This document shows positions 28,052-37,068 of a stretch of DNA of 64,000 bases, one piece after another. This stretch comes from Streptomyces sp. HD (GTDB lineage: Bacteria; Actinomycetota; Actinomycetes; Streptomycetales; Streptomycetaceae). The stretch lies in contig NZ_JAQMYP010000033.1 in NCBI RefSeq assembly GCF_028369295.1, positions 49,692 to 113,691 of the forward strand, read 5' to 3'. The notes below the pieces were generated by a model. That model made no database searches. It was not told the origin of the DNA and saw only the letters and a list, made by a program, of their open reading frames with translations. The translations under genes and the position numbers were made by a program. Every line of letters begins with the position of its first letter. The first letter of the stretch is position 1.

Positions 28052-29283
28052 CACAATGCCGACTCTGCGGCTCGGAAGCGATGGCGAGCGTCGTCGATCT
28101 CGGAGCGACGCCACCGTGTGAGAGCTTTCTCGCCGCGGACCAACTGGACCGGCCGGAGCCCGCGTACCCGCTGCACCTGCGGGTCTGCACCGACTGCTGG
28201 CTCGCGCAGATTCCTCCGCTGATCACGCCGGAGGACACGTTCAGCGAGTACGCGTACTTCTCCTCCTTCTCGACCTCCTGGGTGGAGCACGCGCGCACGT
28301 TCGTCGCCGACGCCGTCCAGCGCCTTGCTCTCGGCCCCGACGCCTTCGTGGTCGAGGTGGCGAGCAACGACGGGTACCTGCTCAGGCATGTGGTGGACGG
28401 CGGGATGCGCTGCCTCGGCATCGAGCCGTCGGTGAACGTCGGCGCCGCGGCGCGGGACGCGGGTGTGCCCACGCTCACGGCGTTCCTGTCCCCGGACACC
28501 GGCGCGGCCGTCCGCGCCGAGCACGGCCCGGCGAACCTGGTCGTGGCCAACAACGTGTACGCGCACATCCCCGACGTGGTCGGCTTCACCAAGGGGCTGC
28601 GCGCCCTGGTCGCCGACGACGGCTGGGTCTCCGTCGAGGTGCAGCACCTGCTGACCCTGATCGAGGAGAACCAGTACGACACGATCTACCACGAGCACTT
28701 CCAGTACTACACGGTCGCCTCCGCGATCCGGGCCCTGGCCAGCGGCGGACTCACGCTCGTGGACGTCGAGTTGCTGCCCACGCACGGCGGCTCCATCCGG
28801 CTGTGGGCCCGCCCGGCCGAGGTGGCCGGCGAGCCGACGCAGCGGGTGGCCGACGTACTGGCCCGGGAGAAGGCCGCCGGACTCCAGGAGCTGTCCGGGT
28901 ACACCGAGTTCTCCGCCCGGGTCGCCAAGGTGCGCCGGGACCTCCTGAAGTTCCTCATCGAGGCGGCCGAGCGCGGCGAGACGGTCGTCGGCTACGGCGC
29001 CCCGGGCAAGGGCAACACCCTGCTCAACCACTGCGGCATCCGCCCCGACCTGCTCCCGTACACGGTCGACCGCAACCCGTACAAGCACGGCAGGTTCACC
29101 CCGGGCACCCGTATCCCGATCCTGCCGCCCGATCAGATAGCGGCCGACCGGCCGGACTACGTCCTCGTCCTCCCGTGGAACCTGCGGGCCGAGCTGGTCG
29201 AGCAACTGTCCTTCGTAGGCGACTGGGGCGGCCGACTGGTCTTCCCCATCCCGGAACTGAGCATTGTCGAGGTCAAGGCATGA
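28048..29283 (+). CDS. NDP-sugar C-methyltransferase (zinc-motif class)
   Basis: SAM-dependent C-methyltransferase like TylC3/NovU/EryBIII. The zinc-binding N-terminus has Cys4/Cys7 (CRLCGS) and CTDC further on. The SAM site reads VVEVASNDGYLLRHV, and YHEHFQYYTVASA matches the catalytic region. The C-terminal family domain contains VGYGAPGKGNTLLNHCGI. It adds a methyl group to carbon 3 or 5 of a keto-sugar, giving a branched sugar. Length 411 residues is normal. It begins the sugar-modification half of the locus; neighbours overlap on both sides. Confidence 0.88.
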   Translation: MTQCRLCGSEAMASVVDLGATPPCESFLAADQLDRPEPAYPLHLRVCTDCWLAQIPPLITPEDTFSEYAYFSSFSTSWVEHARTFVADAVQRLALGPDAFVVEVASNDGYLLRHVVDGGMRCLGIEPSVNVGAAARDAGVPTLTAFLSPDTGAAVRAEHGPANLVVANNVYAHIPDVVGFTKGLRALVADDGWVSVEVQHLLTLIEENQYDTIYHEHFQYYTVASAIRALASGGLTLVDVELLPTHGGSIRLWARPAEVAGEPTQRVADVLAREKAAGLQELSGYTEFSARVAKVRRDLLKFLIEAAERGETVVGYGAPGKGNTLLNHCGIRPDLLPYTVDRNPYKHGRFTPGTRIPILPPDQIAADRPDYVLVLPWNLRAELVEQLSFVGDWGGRLVFPIPELSIVEVKA

Positions 29284-30074
29284 AGGTCGTTCTGTTCTGC
29301 GGCGGTTACGGGATGCGGATGCGCAACGGCACCTCCGACGACGTACCCAAGCCGATGGCGATGGTCGGCCCCCGGCCGCTGATCTGGCACGTCATGCGCT
29401 ACTACGCGCACTTCGGGCACAAGGAGTTCATCCTGTGCCTCGGGTACGGGGCGCACCACATCAAGGACTTCTTCCTCAACTACGAGGAGACGACGTCCAA
29501 CGACTTCGTGCTGCGCGGCGGGCGGACCGAGCTGCTGTCCACCGACATCGCCGACTGGACGATCACGTTCGCGCAGACCGGCATCGAGTCGCCGATCGGT
29601 GAGCGGCTGCGCCGGGTGCGGCACCATCTGGACGGCGACGAGATGTTCCTCGCCAACTACGCCGACGTGCTCACCGACGCCCCGCTGCCGAAGATGATCG
29701 AGAAGTTCGCCGCGCGCGACGCGGGTGCGTCGATGATGGTGGTGCCGCCGCAGTCGTCGTTCCACTGCGTGGAGTTGGGCGAGGACAACCTGGTGGGCGG
29801 CATCACCGCGGTGAGCGAACTGCCGCTGTGGGAGAACGGCGGCTACTTCGTGCTCCGCCAGGAGGTCTTCGACCACATACCGGAGAACGGGGACCTGGTC
29901 GCCGACGGGTGCGCCCAACTGGCCAAGCGCGGCCGGCTGGTGGCGCACCAGCACCGCGGTTTCTGGAAGCCGACCGACACCGTGAAGGAACGGGCAGCGC
30001 TCGACGACGCCTACGCCCGGGGCGACCGCCCGTGGGCCGTGTGGGAACACGACAACGCAGGGGTGGGCGCGTGA
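29280..30074 (+). CDS. sugar nucleotidyltransferase, RfbF (glucose-1-phosphate cytidylyltransferase)-like
   Basis: A 264-residue nucleotidyltransferase activating a sugar-1-phosphate. The N-terminal loop is FCGGYGMRMRNG, a variant of GGxGTRL, followed by DVPKPMAMVGPRPLIWHVM (catalytic Lys in PKP) and GYGAHHIKDFFLNYEE as in RfbF. ANYADVLTDAP is the metal-binding D region. The C-terminal GGYFVLRQEVFDHI and HRGFWKPTDTVKE fit the family. The base (CTP or other) cannot be told from sequence. Co-translated with neighbours (ATGA and GTGA overlaps). Confidence 0.82.
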   Translation: MKVVLFCGGYGMRMRNGTSDDVPKPMAMVGPRPLIWHVMRYYAHFGHKEFILCLGYGAHHIKDFFLNYEETTSNDFVLRGGRTELLSTDIADWTITFAQTGIESPIGERLRRVRHHLDGDEMFLANYADVLTDAPLPKMIEKFAARDAGASMMVVPPQSSFHCVELGEDNLVGGITAVSELPLWENGGYFVLRQEVFDHIPENGDLVADGCAQLAKRGRLVAHQHRGFWKPTDTVKERAALDDAYARGDRPWAVWEHDNAGVGA

Positions 30075-30718
30075 TCCGGCTCGGCGCCGGGCGCCCGGAC
30101 CGGATCGTCGCGGTGGGCGCGCACTGCGACGACATCGCCATCGGCGCCGGCGGCACGCTGCTGACGCTGTGCCTGGCGCGGCCGGGTCTGCGGGTCGACG
30201 CGCTGGTGCTCTCCGGCGGCGGCAGCGAGCGCGAGCAGGAGGAGCGGGCCGCGCTCGCCGCCTTCTGCCCTGGCGCCGACCTGCGGCTGACCGTGCTCAA
30301 GCTGCCGGACGGCCGGATGCCCGTGCACTGGGACGAGGCCAAGGCCGCGGTCGAGGAACTGCGCGGGCAGACCGACCCGGATCTGATCCTGGCCCCGCGC
30401 ACCGATGACGCGCACCAGGACCACCGCGGCCTGGCGCAGCTGATACCCACCGCGTTCCGCGACCATCTCGTGCTCGGCTACGAGATCGTCAAGTGGGACG
30501 GCGACCTCGGCCGGATGGCCGCGTACCAGCCGCTGGCGCCGGAGGTCGCCGAAGAAAAGGTGCGGCTGCTGCAGGAGCACTACCCCTCGCAGCGGCACCG
30601 GCCCTGGTACGACCGGGAGGCCTTCCTCGGGCTGGCACGGATCCGCGGCATCGAATGCCACGAGCGATACGCCGAGGCGTTCGCCGTCACCAAACTCACG
30701 CTCAACCTGGGGGGTTGA
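30071..30718 (+). CDS. PIG-L family deacetylase
   Basis: Zinc-dependent N-acetyl-sugar deacetylase or amidohydrolase, 215 residues. It has the AHxDD motif (GAHCDDIAIGAGG) and the second metal motif HxxH (DDAHQDHRG). Related enzymes act on GlcNAc-inositol, GlcNAc-PI or N-acetylated antibiotic sugars. Here it probably removes an acetyl or formyl group from a sugar nucleotide of this pathway (inference). GTG start overlapping the preceding stop. Confidence 0.85.
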   Translation: MIRLGAGRPDRIVAVGAHCDDIAIGAGGTLLTLCLARPGLRVDALVLSGGGSEREQEERAALAAFCPGADLRLTVLKLPDGRMPVHWDEAKAAVEELRGQTDPDLILAPRTDDAHQDHRGLAQLIPTAFRDHLVLGYEIVKWDGDLGRMAAYQPLAPEVAEEKVRLLQEHYPSQRHRPWYDREAFLGLARIRGIECHERYAEAFAVTKLTLNLGG

Positions 30719-30721
30719 ACC

Positions 30722-31747
30722 ATGCGCGTACTGCTGACCGGACATCAGGGATACCTGGGAACCGTCATGGCCCCGGTCCTTGCCGCCGCCGGGCACGAGG
30801 TCGTCGGCCTCGACGCCGGCCTGTTCGCCGACTGCGTCCTGGGCCCGACGCCCGCGGACCCGTCGGGACATCGGGTGGACCTGCGCGACGTCACGGCTGA
30901 ACACGTGGCAGGCGTAGACGCCGTGATCCACCTGGCCGCGCTGTCCAACGACCCGCTGGGATCGCTGGCACCGGAGCTCACCTACGACATCAACCACCAC
31001 GCCTCCGTACGGCTGGCCCGGCTGGCCCGCGACGCCGGAGTGCGGCGCTTCCTGTACGCGTCGACGTGCTCGGTCTACGGCGCCGCCGGCGGTGACGACC
31101 TGGTGGCCGAGGACGCCCCGCTGCGCCCGGTGACGCCGTACGCGGAGTCCAAGGTGCGGGTGGAGGACGACCTGCACGCGCTGTCCGACGGCGACTTCAG
31201 CCCGGTGTACATGCGCAACGCCACCGCCTTCGGCTACTCCCCCAGGCTGCGCGCCGACATCGTGCTGAACAACCTGGTGGGCCACGCGCTGTTGTCCGGC
31301 GAGGTGCTGGTGCTCTCCGACGGCACCCCCTGGCGTCCGCTGGTACATGCCGCCGACATCGCACGGGCCTTCACGGCCGCGCTGACCGCGCCGCGCGAGG
31401 CGGTGCACGACCGGGCGTTCAACATCGGCAGCGAGACCAACAACGTCACAGTCGCCGAGATCGCCGAGCAGGTCGCCGAGGCGGTGTCCGGCGCGAAGGT
31501 GAGGATCACCGGGGAGAACGGCGCCGATCCGCGCTCCTACCGGGTGGACTTCTCCCGGTTCCGCGCCGCGATCCCCGGCTTCGACTGCGAGTGGTCGGTG
31601 AAGCAGGGCGCGCTCGAACTCGCCGACGCCTACCACGAACACGGGCTGACCCGGGAGAACTTCGACCAGCGCTTCACCCGCCTTGCCGTGCTGCGCGCGG
31701 CGTCCGAGGCCGGCGCCGTCGACGACACCCTGCGGTGGCGCCGGTGA
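30722..31747 (+). CDS. NAD-dependent sugar epimerase/dehydratase (extended SDR)
   Basis: A 341-residue extended short-chain dehydrogenase. Rossmann motif LLTGHQGYLGTVMAPVL, DLRDV, HLAALSNDPLG, YASTCSVYG and the catalytic Y-x-x-x-K in TPYAESKVRVE. These enzymes epimerise, dehydrate or reduce NDP-sugars. The fusion-free single SDR next to a C-methyltransferase and RfbC-like epimerase suggests a keto-sugar reductase or epimerase step. Overlaps the following gene by GTGA. Confidence 0.85.
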   Translation: MRVLLTGHQGYLGTVMAPVLAAAGHEVVGLDAGLFADCVLGPTPADPSGHRVDLRDVTAEHVAGVDAVIHLAALSNDPLGSLAPELTYDINHHASVRLARLARDAGVRRFLYASTCSVYGAAGGDDLVAEDAPLRPVTPYAESKVRVEDDLHALSDGDFSPVYMRNATAFGYSPRLRADIVLNNLVGHALLSGEVLVLSDGTPWRPLVHAADIARAFTAALTAPREAVHDRAFNIGSETNNVTVAEIAEQVAEAVSGAKVRITGENGADPRSYRVDFSRFRAAIPGFDCEWSVKQGALELADAYHEHGLTRENFDQRFTRLAVLRAASEAGAVDDTLRWRR

Positions 31748-33018
31748 CCACGCAAGGCGATGAGATGTACGCCCTGGTGGAGCGGCTGTACCCGCTCTGC
31801 CGGAGCATCACCGGCGACGGTGTGCGCGCCACCCTGGACATCGTCGGCGAGTACATCCCGCTGCAAGTGCACGAGGTGCCGACCGGGACGCAGGTGCTCG
31901 ACTGGACGGTGCCGCAGGAGTGGAACATCCGGGACGCGTACGTCGCCGACAGCACCGGCAAGCGGGTCGTCGACTTCGCCGCGTCCAGCCTGCACGTGCT
32001 GGGCTACAGCGTGCCGGTGTCGGCGACCATGCCGCTCGCCGAGCTGCGCGAACACCTGCACACCCTGCCGGAGCACCCGTCCTGGGTGCCGTACCGCACC
32101 AGCTACTACAAGCCGGAGTGGGGCTTCTGCCTGGCCCAGGAGACCCTGGACGCGCTGCCGGACGGCGAGTACGAGGTGCGGATCGACTCCACACTCGCCG
32201 ACGGCCACCTCACCTATGCCGAGCACGTGGTCCCCGGGCAGGTCGCCGACGAGGTGATCGTCTCCTGCCACGTCTGCCACCCGTCGCTGGCCAACGACAA
32301 CATGGCCGGCGTCGCGGTGGCGACGTTCCTGGCCCGGGAGCTGGCGAAGCAAACGCCGTACTACACCTACCGGTTCATCTTCGCGCCCGGCACCATCGGG
32401 GCGATCACCTGGCTGGCCCGCAACGCCGAGCGGGTGGAGCGGGTCAAGCACGGGCTCGTGCTGGCCTGCGCGGGTGACTCGGGCAGTCTGACGTACAAGC
32501 GGAGCAGGCGCGGCGACGCGGAGATCGACCGGGTGATGGGCCATGTGCTGGCCGCCTCCGAACGCCCGCACAGTGTCGCCGAGTTCACTCCGTACGGCTA
32601 CGACGAGCGGCAGTACTGCTCGCCCGGGTTCAACCTCGGCGTGGGCTCGCTCAGCCGGACGCCGTACGCCGGTTACCCCGAGTATCACACCTCGGCGGAC
32701 AACCTGGACTTCGTCTCCCCGGAGGCGATGGCGGACACCCTCGCCGTGTGCCGCGAGGCCTTCGGCGTCCTCGACCGCAACCGGCGGTACGTCAACCTCA
32801 GCCCCTACGGCGAACCACAGCTGGGGCGGCGCGGGTTGTACGACGCGCTCGGCGGGCGCAGCGACACCAAGCAGGCCCAGATGGCCATGCTCTGGGTGCT
32901 CAGCCTCTCCGACGGCGAGCACAGTCTGCTGGACGTCGCCGAGCGGTCCGGCCTGCCGTTCGACACCGTCGCCGCCGCGGCCGACGCCCTGCACGGCGCC
33001 GAACTGATCAAGGTGTGA
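31744..33018 (+). CDS. DUF4910-type aminopeptidase-like protein
   Basis: A 424-residue protein with an M28-like aminopeptidase core (SCHVCHPSLANDNMAGVAVA, the metal-ligand region; EYHTSADNLDF near the C-terminus) and a C-terminal winged-helix tail (LLDVAERSGLPFDTVAAAADAL). It matches DUF4910 proteins regularly found inside sugar-nucleotide and O-antigen loci, whose reaction is not known to me. A peptidase role here would be surprising; hydrolysis or transfer of an amide on a sugar is a possibility (speculation). GTG start inside the preceding stop. Confidence 0.75.
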   Translation: MTTQGDEMYALVERLYPLCRSITGDGVRATLDIVGEYIPLQVHEVPTGTQVLDWTVPQEWNIRDAYVADSTGKRVVDFAASSLHVLGYSVPVSATMPLAELREHLHTLPEHPSWVPYRTSYYKPEWGFCLAQETLDALPDGEYEVRIDSTLADGHLTYAEHVVPGQVADEVIVSCHVCHPSLANDNMAGVAVATFLARELAKQTPYYTYRFIFAPGTIGAITWLARNAERVERVKHGLVLACAGDSGSLTYKRSRRGDAEIDRVMGHVLAASERPHSVAEFTPYGYDERQYCSPGFNLGVGSLSRTPYAGYPEYHTSADNLDFVSPEAMADTLAVCREAFGVLDRNRRYVNLSPYGEPQLGRRGLYDALGGRSDTKQAQMAMLWVLSLSDGEHSLLDVAERSGLPFDTVAAAADALHGAELIKV

Positions 33019-33023
33019 CGCCG

Positions 33024-34322
33024 ATGACCACCGAGGAGGAGAAACCGCCGACGACGGCGCCCCCGGCCGGATCCGCCCGGCGGGCCTTCGTCGGCCGGCT
33101 GTCCTGGGGACTGGCCGACCAGGCGGCCTCCAGCATCAGCAACTTCGCGGTGGGCATCTACGTGGCGCGCTCGCTGGGGGTGACCGCGTTCGGGGTGTTC
33201 AGCCTCGCCTGGGTGACCTACGGCGTGGTGCTCAACGTCTCCCGCGGGCTTGCCACCGATCCGCTCGTGGTGCGCTTCAGCGGCGTACCGGACACGTCCT
33301 GGCGCAGGGCCGTGGCCCGCTCGTCGGGTACCGCGCTCGGCGTCGGTGCCGCCATCGGTGCGGCGTGTCTGGTGGCCGGCCTCGCGCTCGGCGGCCGCGT
33401 GGGGCCCGCGTTCGCCTGCCTCGGTGTCATGCTGCCGGGGCTGCTGCTCCAGGACGCCTGGCGGTACGCGTTCTTCGCCGCCGGAGCCGGGCGGAAGGCG
33501 TTCGTCAACGACGTCGTGTGGGGCGTCGCGCTCGTCCCCGCCATGGTCGTGGCGGCCCGTGTGGGCAGCGTGGCCGCCTTCGTGCTCGCCTGGGGCGCGT
33601 CGGCCACGGTGGCCGCGGGCTACGGCTACGTCCAGTCCGGCATCCTGCCCCGGGTGACCCGGGCCCGCGCGTGGCTTCGCGAGCAACGCGACCTCGGCTA
33701 CCGGTACCTGGTCGAGAACGTCAGCCTCAGCGGCGCGAGCCAGCTGCGCGCGTACGGGCTCGGCGCGATCGTCGGGGTCGGCGCGGTGGGTGCGGTCCGG
33801 GGCGCCGAGCTCCTGCTCGGCCCGTTCCTCGCCGTGCTGATGGGGCTGTCGCTGGTCACCGTCGCGGAGGCGGCACGGGTGCTGCGGCGTGCCCCGCACC
33901 GCCTCGGCAGGTTCTGCCTCCTGCTGGGCGGCGCGCAGGCCGCCGCCGCGCTGCTGTGGGGCGGGGCGCTGCTCCTGATGCCGGACCGGCTCGGCGAGCT
34001 CGTGCTCGGCGACGTCTGGCACTCCGCCGCACAACTCATCGTGCCGGTCACCCTCGGCGTCGCGGGCGCCGGCCTCGGCACCGGCGCGGCGGCGGGGCTG
34101 CGCGCACTCGCCGCGGCCCGCCGCAGCCTGCGCTGCCAACTGCTCGCCTCCGCCTGCTACGTCACCGGCGGTCTCGGCGGGGCCGCCCTGGCCGGCACGG
34201 TCGGCTCGGCCTGGGGCGTCGCCGCCGCGACCGGCTGCGCCTCGGCCGTGTGGTGGCTGCATCTGCGGTCCGCCCTCCACGAGCACCAGCACCATTCCAT
34301 CCTGGAAGTGAGGACGTCATGA
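33024..34322 (+). CDS. Wzx-like polysaccharide flippase
   Basis: A 432-residue integral membrane protein of the MOP/MATE-like flippase type, with about 12 hydrophobic segments. The N-terminal segment LSWGLADQAASSISNFAVGIYVARSLG is characteristic of actinobacterial Wzx proteins. It moves the undecaprenyl-linked repeat across the membrane for Wzy. ATG 33024 was preferred over GTG 33015 (which touches the previous stop) because AAGG is nine bases upstream. Ends in ATGA overlap with the GT2 gene. Confidence 0.82.
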   Translation: MTTEEEKPPTTAPPAGSARRAFVGRLSWGLADQAASSISNFAVGIYVARSLGVTAFGVFSLAWVTYGVVLNVSRGLATDPLVVRFSGVPDTSWRRAVARSSGTALGVGAAIGAACLVAGLALGGRVGPAFACLGVMLPGLLLQDAWRYAFFAAGAGRKAFVNDVVWGVALVPAMVVAARVGSVAAFVLAWGASATVAAGYGYVQSGILPRVTRARAWLREQRDLGYRYLVENVSLSGASQLRAYGLGAIVGVGAVGAVRGAELLLGPFLAVLMGLSLVTVAEAARVLRRAPHRLGRFCLLLGGAQAAAALLWGGALLLMPDRLGELVLGDVWHSAAQLIVPVTLGVAGAGLGTGAAAGLRALAAARRSLRCQLLASACYVTGGLGGAALAGTVGSAWGVAAATGCASAVWWLHLRSALHEHQHHSILEVRTS

Positions 34323-35275
34323 CCGCCCATCCCCGGCTGAGCATCGGCCTGCCCGTGTACAACGGCGAGGAGTATCTGGCCGAGTCGCTCGACGCCCTGC
34401 TCGGCCAGACCTACGAGGACTTCGAGCTGGTCGTCTCCGACAACGCCTCGACCGACGGGACCCAGGACATCTGCCGCAAGTACGCCGCGCAGGACTCGCG
34501 CATCCGGTACATCCGGCTGACCCGGAACATCGGGGCCGCGCCCAACCACAACTACGTGTTCACCGAGTGCCGGGGCGAGTTGTTCAAGTGGGCCTCGCAC
34601 GACGACCTATATGCCCGGGACCTGCTGCGGCGCTGTGTGGAGGCGCTGGACGAGCGGCCGGACGCCGTCCTCGCGCACTCCGACCAGGCGGTCATCGACG
34701 GCGAAGGGCAGGTGAAGGTCCCGTACGAGTACGGGCTCGCCACCGCCTCGCCGCATGCGCCGGAGCGGTTCCGCAGTTTCCTGTTCGAGCCCGGTGGCGA
34801 CGACTTCTACGGGGTGATGCGTGCCGACATGCTGCGCCGGGTGAAGCCGCACGACAGCTACCACCACGCGGACCGCACGTTCGTCGCCGAGATCGTCCTG
34901 CACGGACCCTTCCACCAGGTGCCGGAGCTGCTGTACTTCCGCCGCGACCACCCCACCCGCGCCGAGCGGGCGAACCCTTCCAAGCGCTCCCGGTGCGTCA
35001 ACCTGGACCCCCGCCGGGCGGGCGCGCTGCACCCGACGCCCCGGCTGCTCGCCGAGTACGTCTGGGGCTTCGTCTCAGCGATCCAGCGGGCGCCGCTGTC
35101 CACGGCCGACCGCCGCGCGTGCTACCGCCACCTCGCCGCATGGATGACCAGCCGGGTCCGGCCGGGTGCCGGCGAGCGGGTCGAGGACCGCGCCCCGGTC
35201 GACCCGGCCCGGCTCACCGTGTCCGTCGACGCCCTCGTCGCCGGCCGCGAGGGACGTACCGGAGGGCAGGCATGA
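34319..35275 (+). CDS. glycosyltransferase family 2
   Basis: A 318-residue GT-A inverting glycosyltransferase: SIGLPVYNGEEYLAESLDAL, VVSDNASTDGTQDIC (first Asp motif), NIGAAPNHNY, and the metal-binding WASHDDLYARDLL. The tail beyond residue 230 is Arg/Ala rich with no membrane helix, so it is cytosolic. It completes a set of three transferases plus the initiating enzyme, suggesting a repeat unit of about four sugars. Coupled by ATGA on both ends. Confidence 0.86.
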   Translation: MTAHPRLSIGLPVYNGEEYLAESLDALLGQTYEDFELVVSDNASTDGTQDICRKYAAQDSRIRYIRLTRNIGAAPNHNYVFTECRGELFKWASHDDLYARDLLRRCVEALDERPDAVLAHSDQAVIDGEGQVKVPYEYGLATASPHAPERFRSFLFEPGGDDFYGVMRADMLRRVKPHDSYHHADRTFVAEIVLHGPFHQVPELLYFRRDHPTRAERANPSKRSRCVNLDPRRAGALHPTPRLLAEYVWGFVSAIQRAPLSTADRRACYRHLAAWMTSRVRPGAGERVEDRAPVDPARLTVSVDALVAGREGRTGGQA

Positions 35276-36513
35276 CGTCGGCGCACCAACCCCCACCGCG
35301 CGTCGGGGTGTTCGGCCTGCTCGGCTCCGGCAACCTCGGCAACGACGGGTCGCTCGAAGCCGTGCTCGGGTACCTGCGCGCCGAGCACCCGGAGGCGGTC
35401 GTGGACGCGCTGTGCGGCGGACCCGAGGTCGTCGCGACCCGGTACGGGATCCCGGCGACGCGGCTGCACTGGTACCGCGGGGAGTACCGGACGGCGTCCC
35501 GTGCGGCCTCGATCGCGGGGAAGGGTCTGGGCAAACTCGTCGACGTCTTCCGCACCGCCGCCTGGGTGCGCCGGCACGACGTGGTGATCGTGCCGGGCAT
35601 GGGCGTCCTGGAGGCCACGCTGCCGCTCCGGCCGTGGGGATTCCCGTACTCGCTGTTCCTGCTCTGCGCGACCGGCCGACTGTTCCGCACCAAGGTCGCG
35701 CTGGTCGGCGTCGGCGCCGCCGCGATCGGCGACCGGGCGACCCGGGCCCTGATGCGCCGGTCCGCGCGGCTGGCCGCCTACCGGTCGTACCGGGACGCCC
35801 AGTCCCGTGACGCGATGCGGGCGATGGGCGTGGACACCAGCCGCGACGAGGTCTACCCGGACCTCGCGTTCGCCCTGCCCACACCACGGAGGAACGCGCC
35901 CTCGGGCACGCCGGGCGGCTTGGTCTGCGTCGGCGTCATGGACTTCCACGGCGGCAACGACGACCGCGCCCGAGCCGAGGAGATCCACCGGCGCTACCTG
36001 GACGGGACAACCCGCTTCGTCCGCGCGCTGGTCGAGGACGGCAGGCCGGTCCGCCTGCTCACCGGCGACGGATGCGACGCCTCCGTGGTCGCCGAGATCC
36101 TCGACGCCGTGGACTCCCCGCTGGTCGCCGCCGCCGAGACGGCCTCGCTGGCCGACCTGATGAAGGAGACGGCGGCCGCCGACACCGTGGTGGCGACCCG
36201 GTACCACAACCTGATCTGCGCACTGAAGGTCGGCACTCCGACGCTCGCGCTCAGCTATGCGGCGAAGAGCGACGCGCTCATGGACCGGATGGGCCTGGGC
36301 GCTTACTGCCACCCGGCTCGCGAGGTCGACGCCGACCGGCTCCTGGAGCAGTTCCGCGCGCTGGAGAAGCGATCGACGGAGCTACGGCAGACCCTCGCCG
36401 AGCGGAACCGGCTCGCCGCTCGGCAACTCCGGGACCAGTTCACCGCCTTGACCGCCGCCCTGTTCCCGGCGAACGACCACTCGCAAGCCCGCACCCGGCA
36501 GGAGACTCCATGA
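35272..36513 (+). CDS. polysaccharide pyruvyl transferase family protein
   Basis: Transfers pyruvate from phosphoenolpyruvate to a sugar as a ketal, adding negative charge. The 413-residue protein begins VGVFGLLGSGNLGNDGSLEA and has VVIVPGMGVLE, VALVGVGAAAIGD, and the signature C-terminal RYHNLICALKVGTPTLALSY...DALMDRMGL. Family members include CsaB, GumL and WcaK. It probably decorates the repeat unit before export. ATGA overlaps on both sides. Confidence 0.85.
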   Translation: MTSAHQPPPRVGVFGLLGSGNLGNDGSLEAVLGYLRAEHPEAVVDALCGGPEVVATRYGIPATRLHWYRGEYRTASRAASIAGKGLGKLVDVFRTAAWVRRHDVVIVPGMGVLEATLPLRPWGFPYSLFLLCATGRLFRTKVALVGVGAAAIGDRATRALMRRSARLAAYRSYRDAQSRDAMRAMGVDTSRDEVYPDLAFALPTPRRNAPSGTPGGLVCVGVMDFHGGNDDRARAEEIHRRYLDGTTRFVRALVEDGRPVRLLTGDGCDASVVAEILDAVDSPLVAAAETASLADLMKETAAADTVVATRYHNLICALKVGTPTLALSYAAKSDALMDRMGLGAYCHPAREVDADRLLEQFRALEKRSTELRQTLAERNRLAARQLRDQFTALTAALFPANDHSQARTRQETP

Positions 36514-37061
36514 AGGCGACCCAAGTCCCGGCGATCGACGGCGCGTTCCTGTTCGAGCCGACGCCGTACGCCGACGAACGCGGCTTCTTCTGCCGCACCT
36601 TCGACGCCGACGTGGTCCGCTCGGTGGGCCTCGACCCGGACGCCTTCGTCCAGGACAGCCTGTCCCGCTCGGTCCGGGGCGTGCTGCGCGGCCTGCACCT
36701 GCGCTCCGGCGTCGGCGAGGCCAAGCTGGTGCGGTGCTCGTACGGGAGGATCTTCGACGTCGTCGTGGACCTGCGGCCGGATTCGCCCACATACCTGGGC
36801 CGGGCCTTCTTCGAACTGTCCGGCGAGACCCAGACGACCCTGTACATCCCGGCAGGCTGCGCGCACGGCTTCCAGGCCCTGACCGAAACCGCCGACACCT
36901 CCTACCGGATCGACCGCCCGCACGATCCGGCCGAGGACGTGACCATCGCCTTCGACGACCCGGAGCTCGCCATTCCCTGGCCGCTGCCGGTCACATCGAT
37001 GTCCCAGCGTGACCGGGAGGCGCCGAGCCTCGCCGAGGTCCTGAAGCACGAGGAGAGGTGA
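36510..37061 (+). CDS. dTDP-4-dehydrorhamnose 3,5-epimerase family protein (RfbC-like)
   Basis: A 183-residue cupin epimerase of NDP-4-keto-sugars. It has DERGFFCRTF, SVRGVLRGLHLRS (catalytic His in GLH), VDLRPDSPTYLGR and IPAGCAHGFQAL (HGF). Residues around the catalytic Tyr are less clear, so it may be a 3- or 5-only epimerase serving the C-methylated sugar. The locus lacks rfbA and rfbB homologues, so its substrate is not simply dTDP-rhamnose made here. Overlaps the pyruvyltransferase by ATGA. Confidence 0.86.
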   Translation: MKATQVPAIDGAFLFEPTPYADERGFFCRTFDADVVRSVGLDPDAFVQDSLSRSVRGVLRGLHLRSGVGEAKLVRCSYGRIFDVVVDLRPDSPTYLGRAFFELSGETQTTLYIPAGCAHGFQALTETADTSYRIDRPHDPAEDVTIAFDDPELAIPWPLPVTSMSQRDREAPSLAEVLKHEER

Positions 37062-37068
37062 GGCCGGC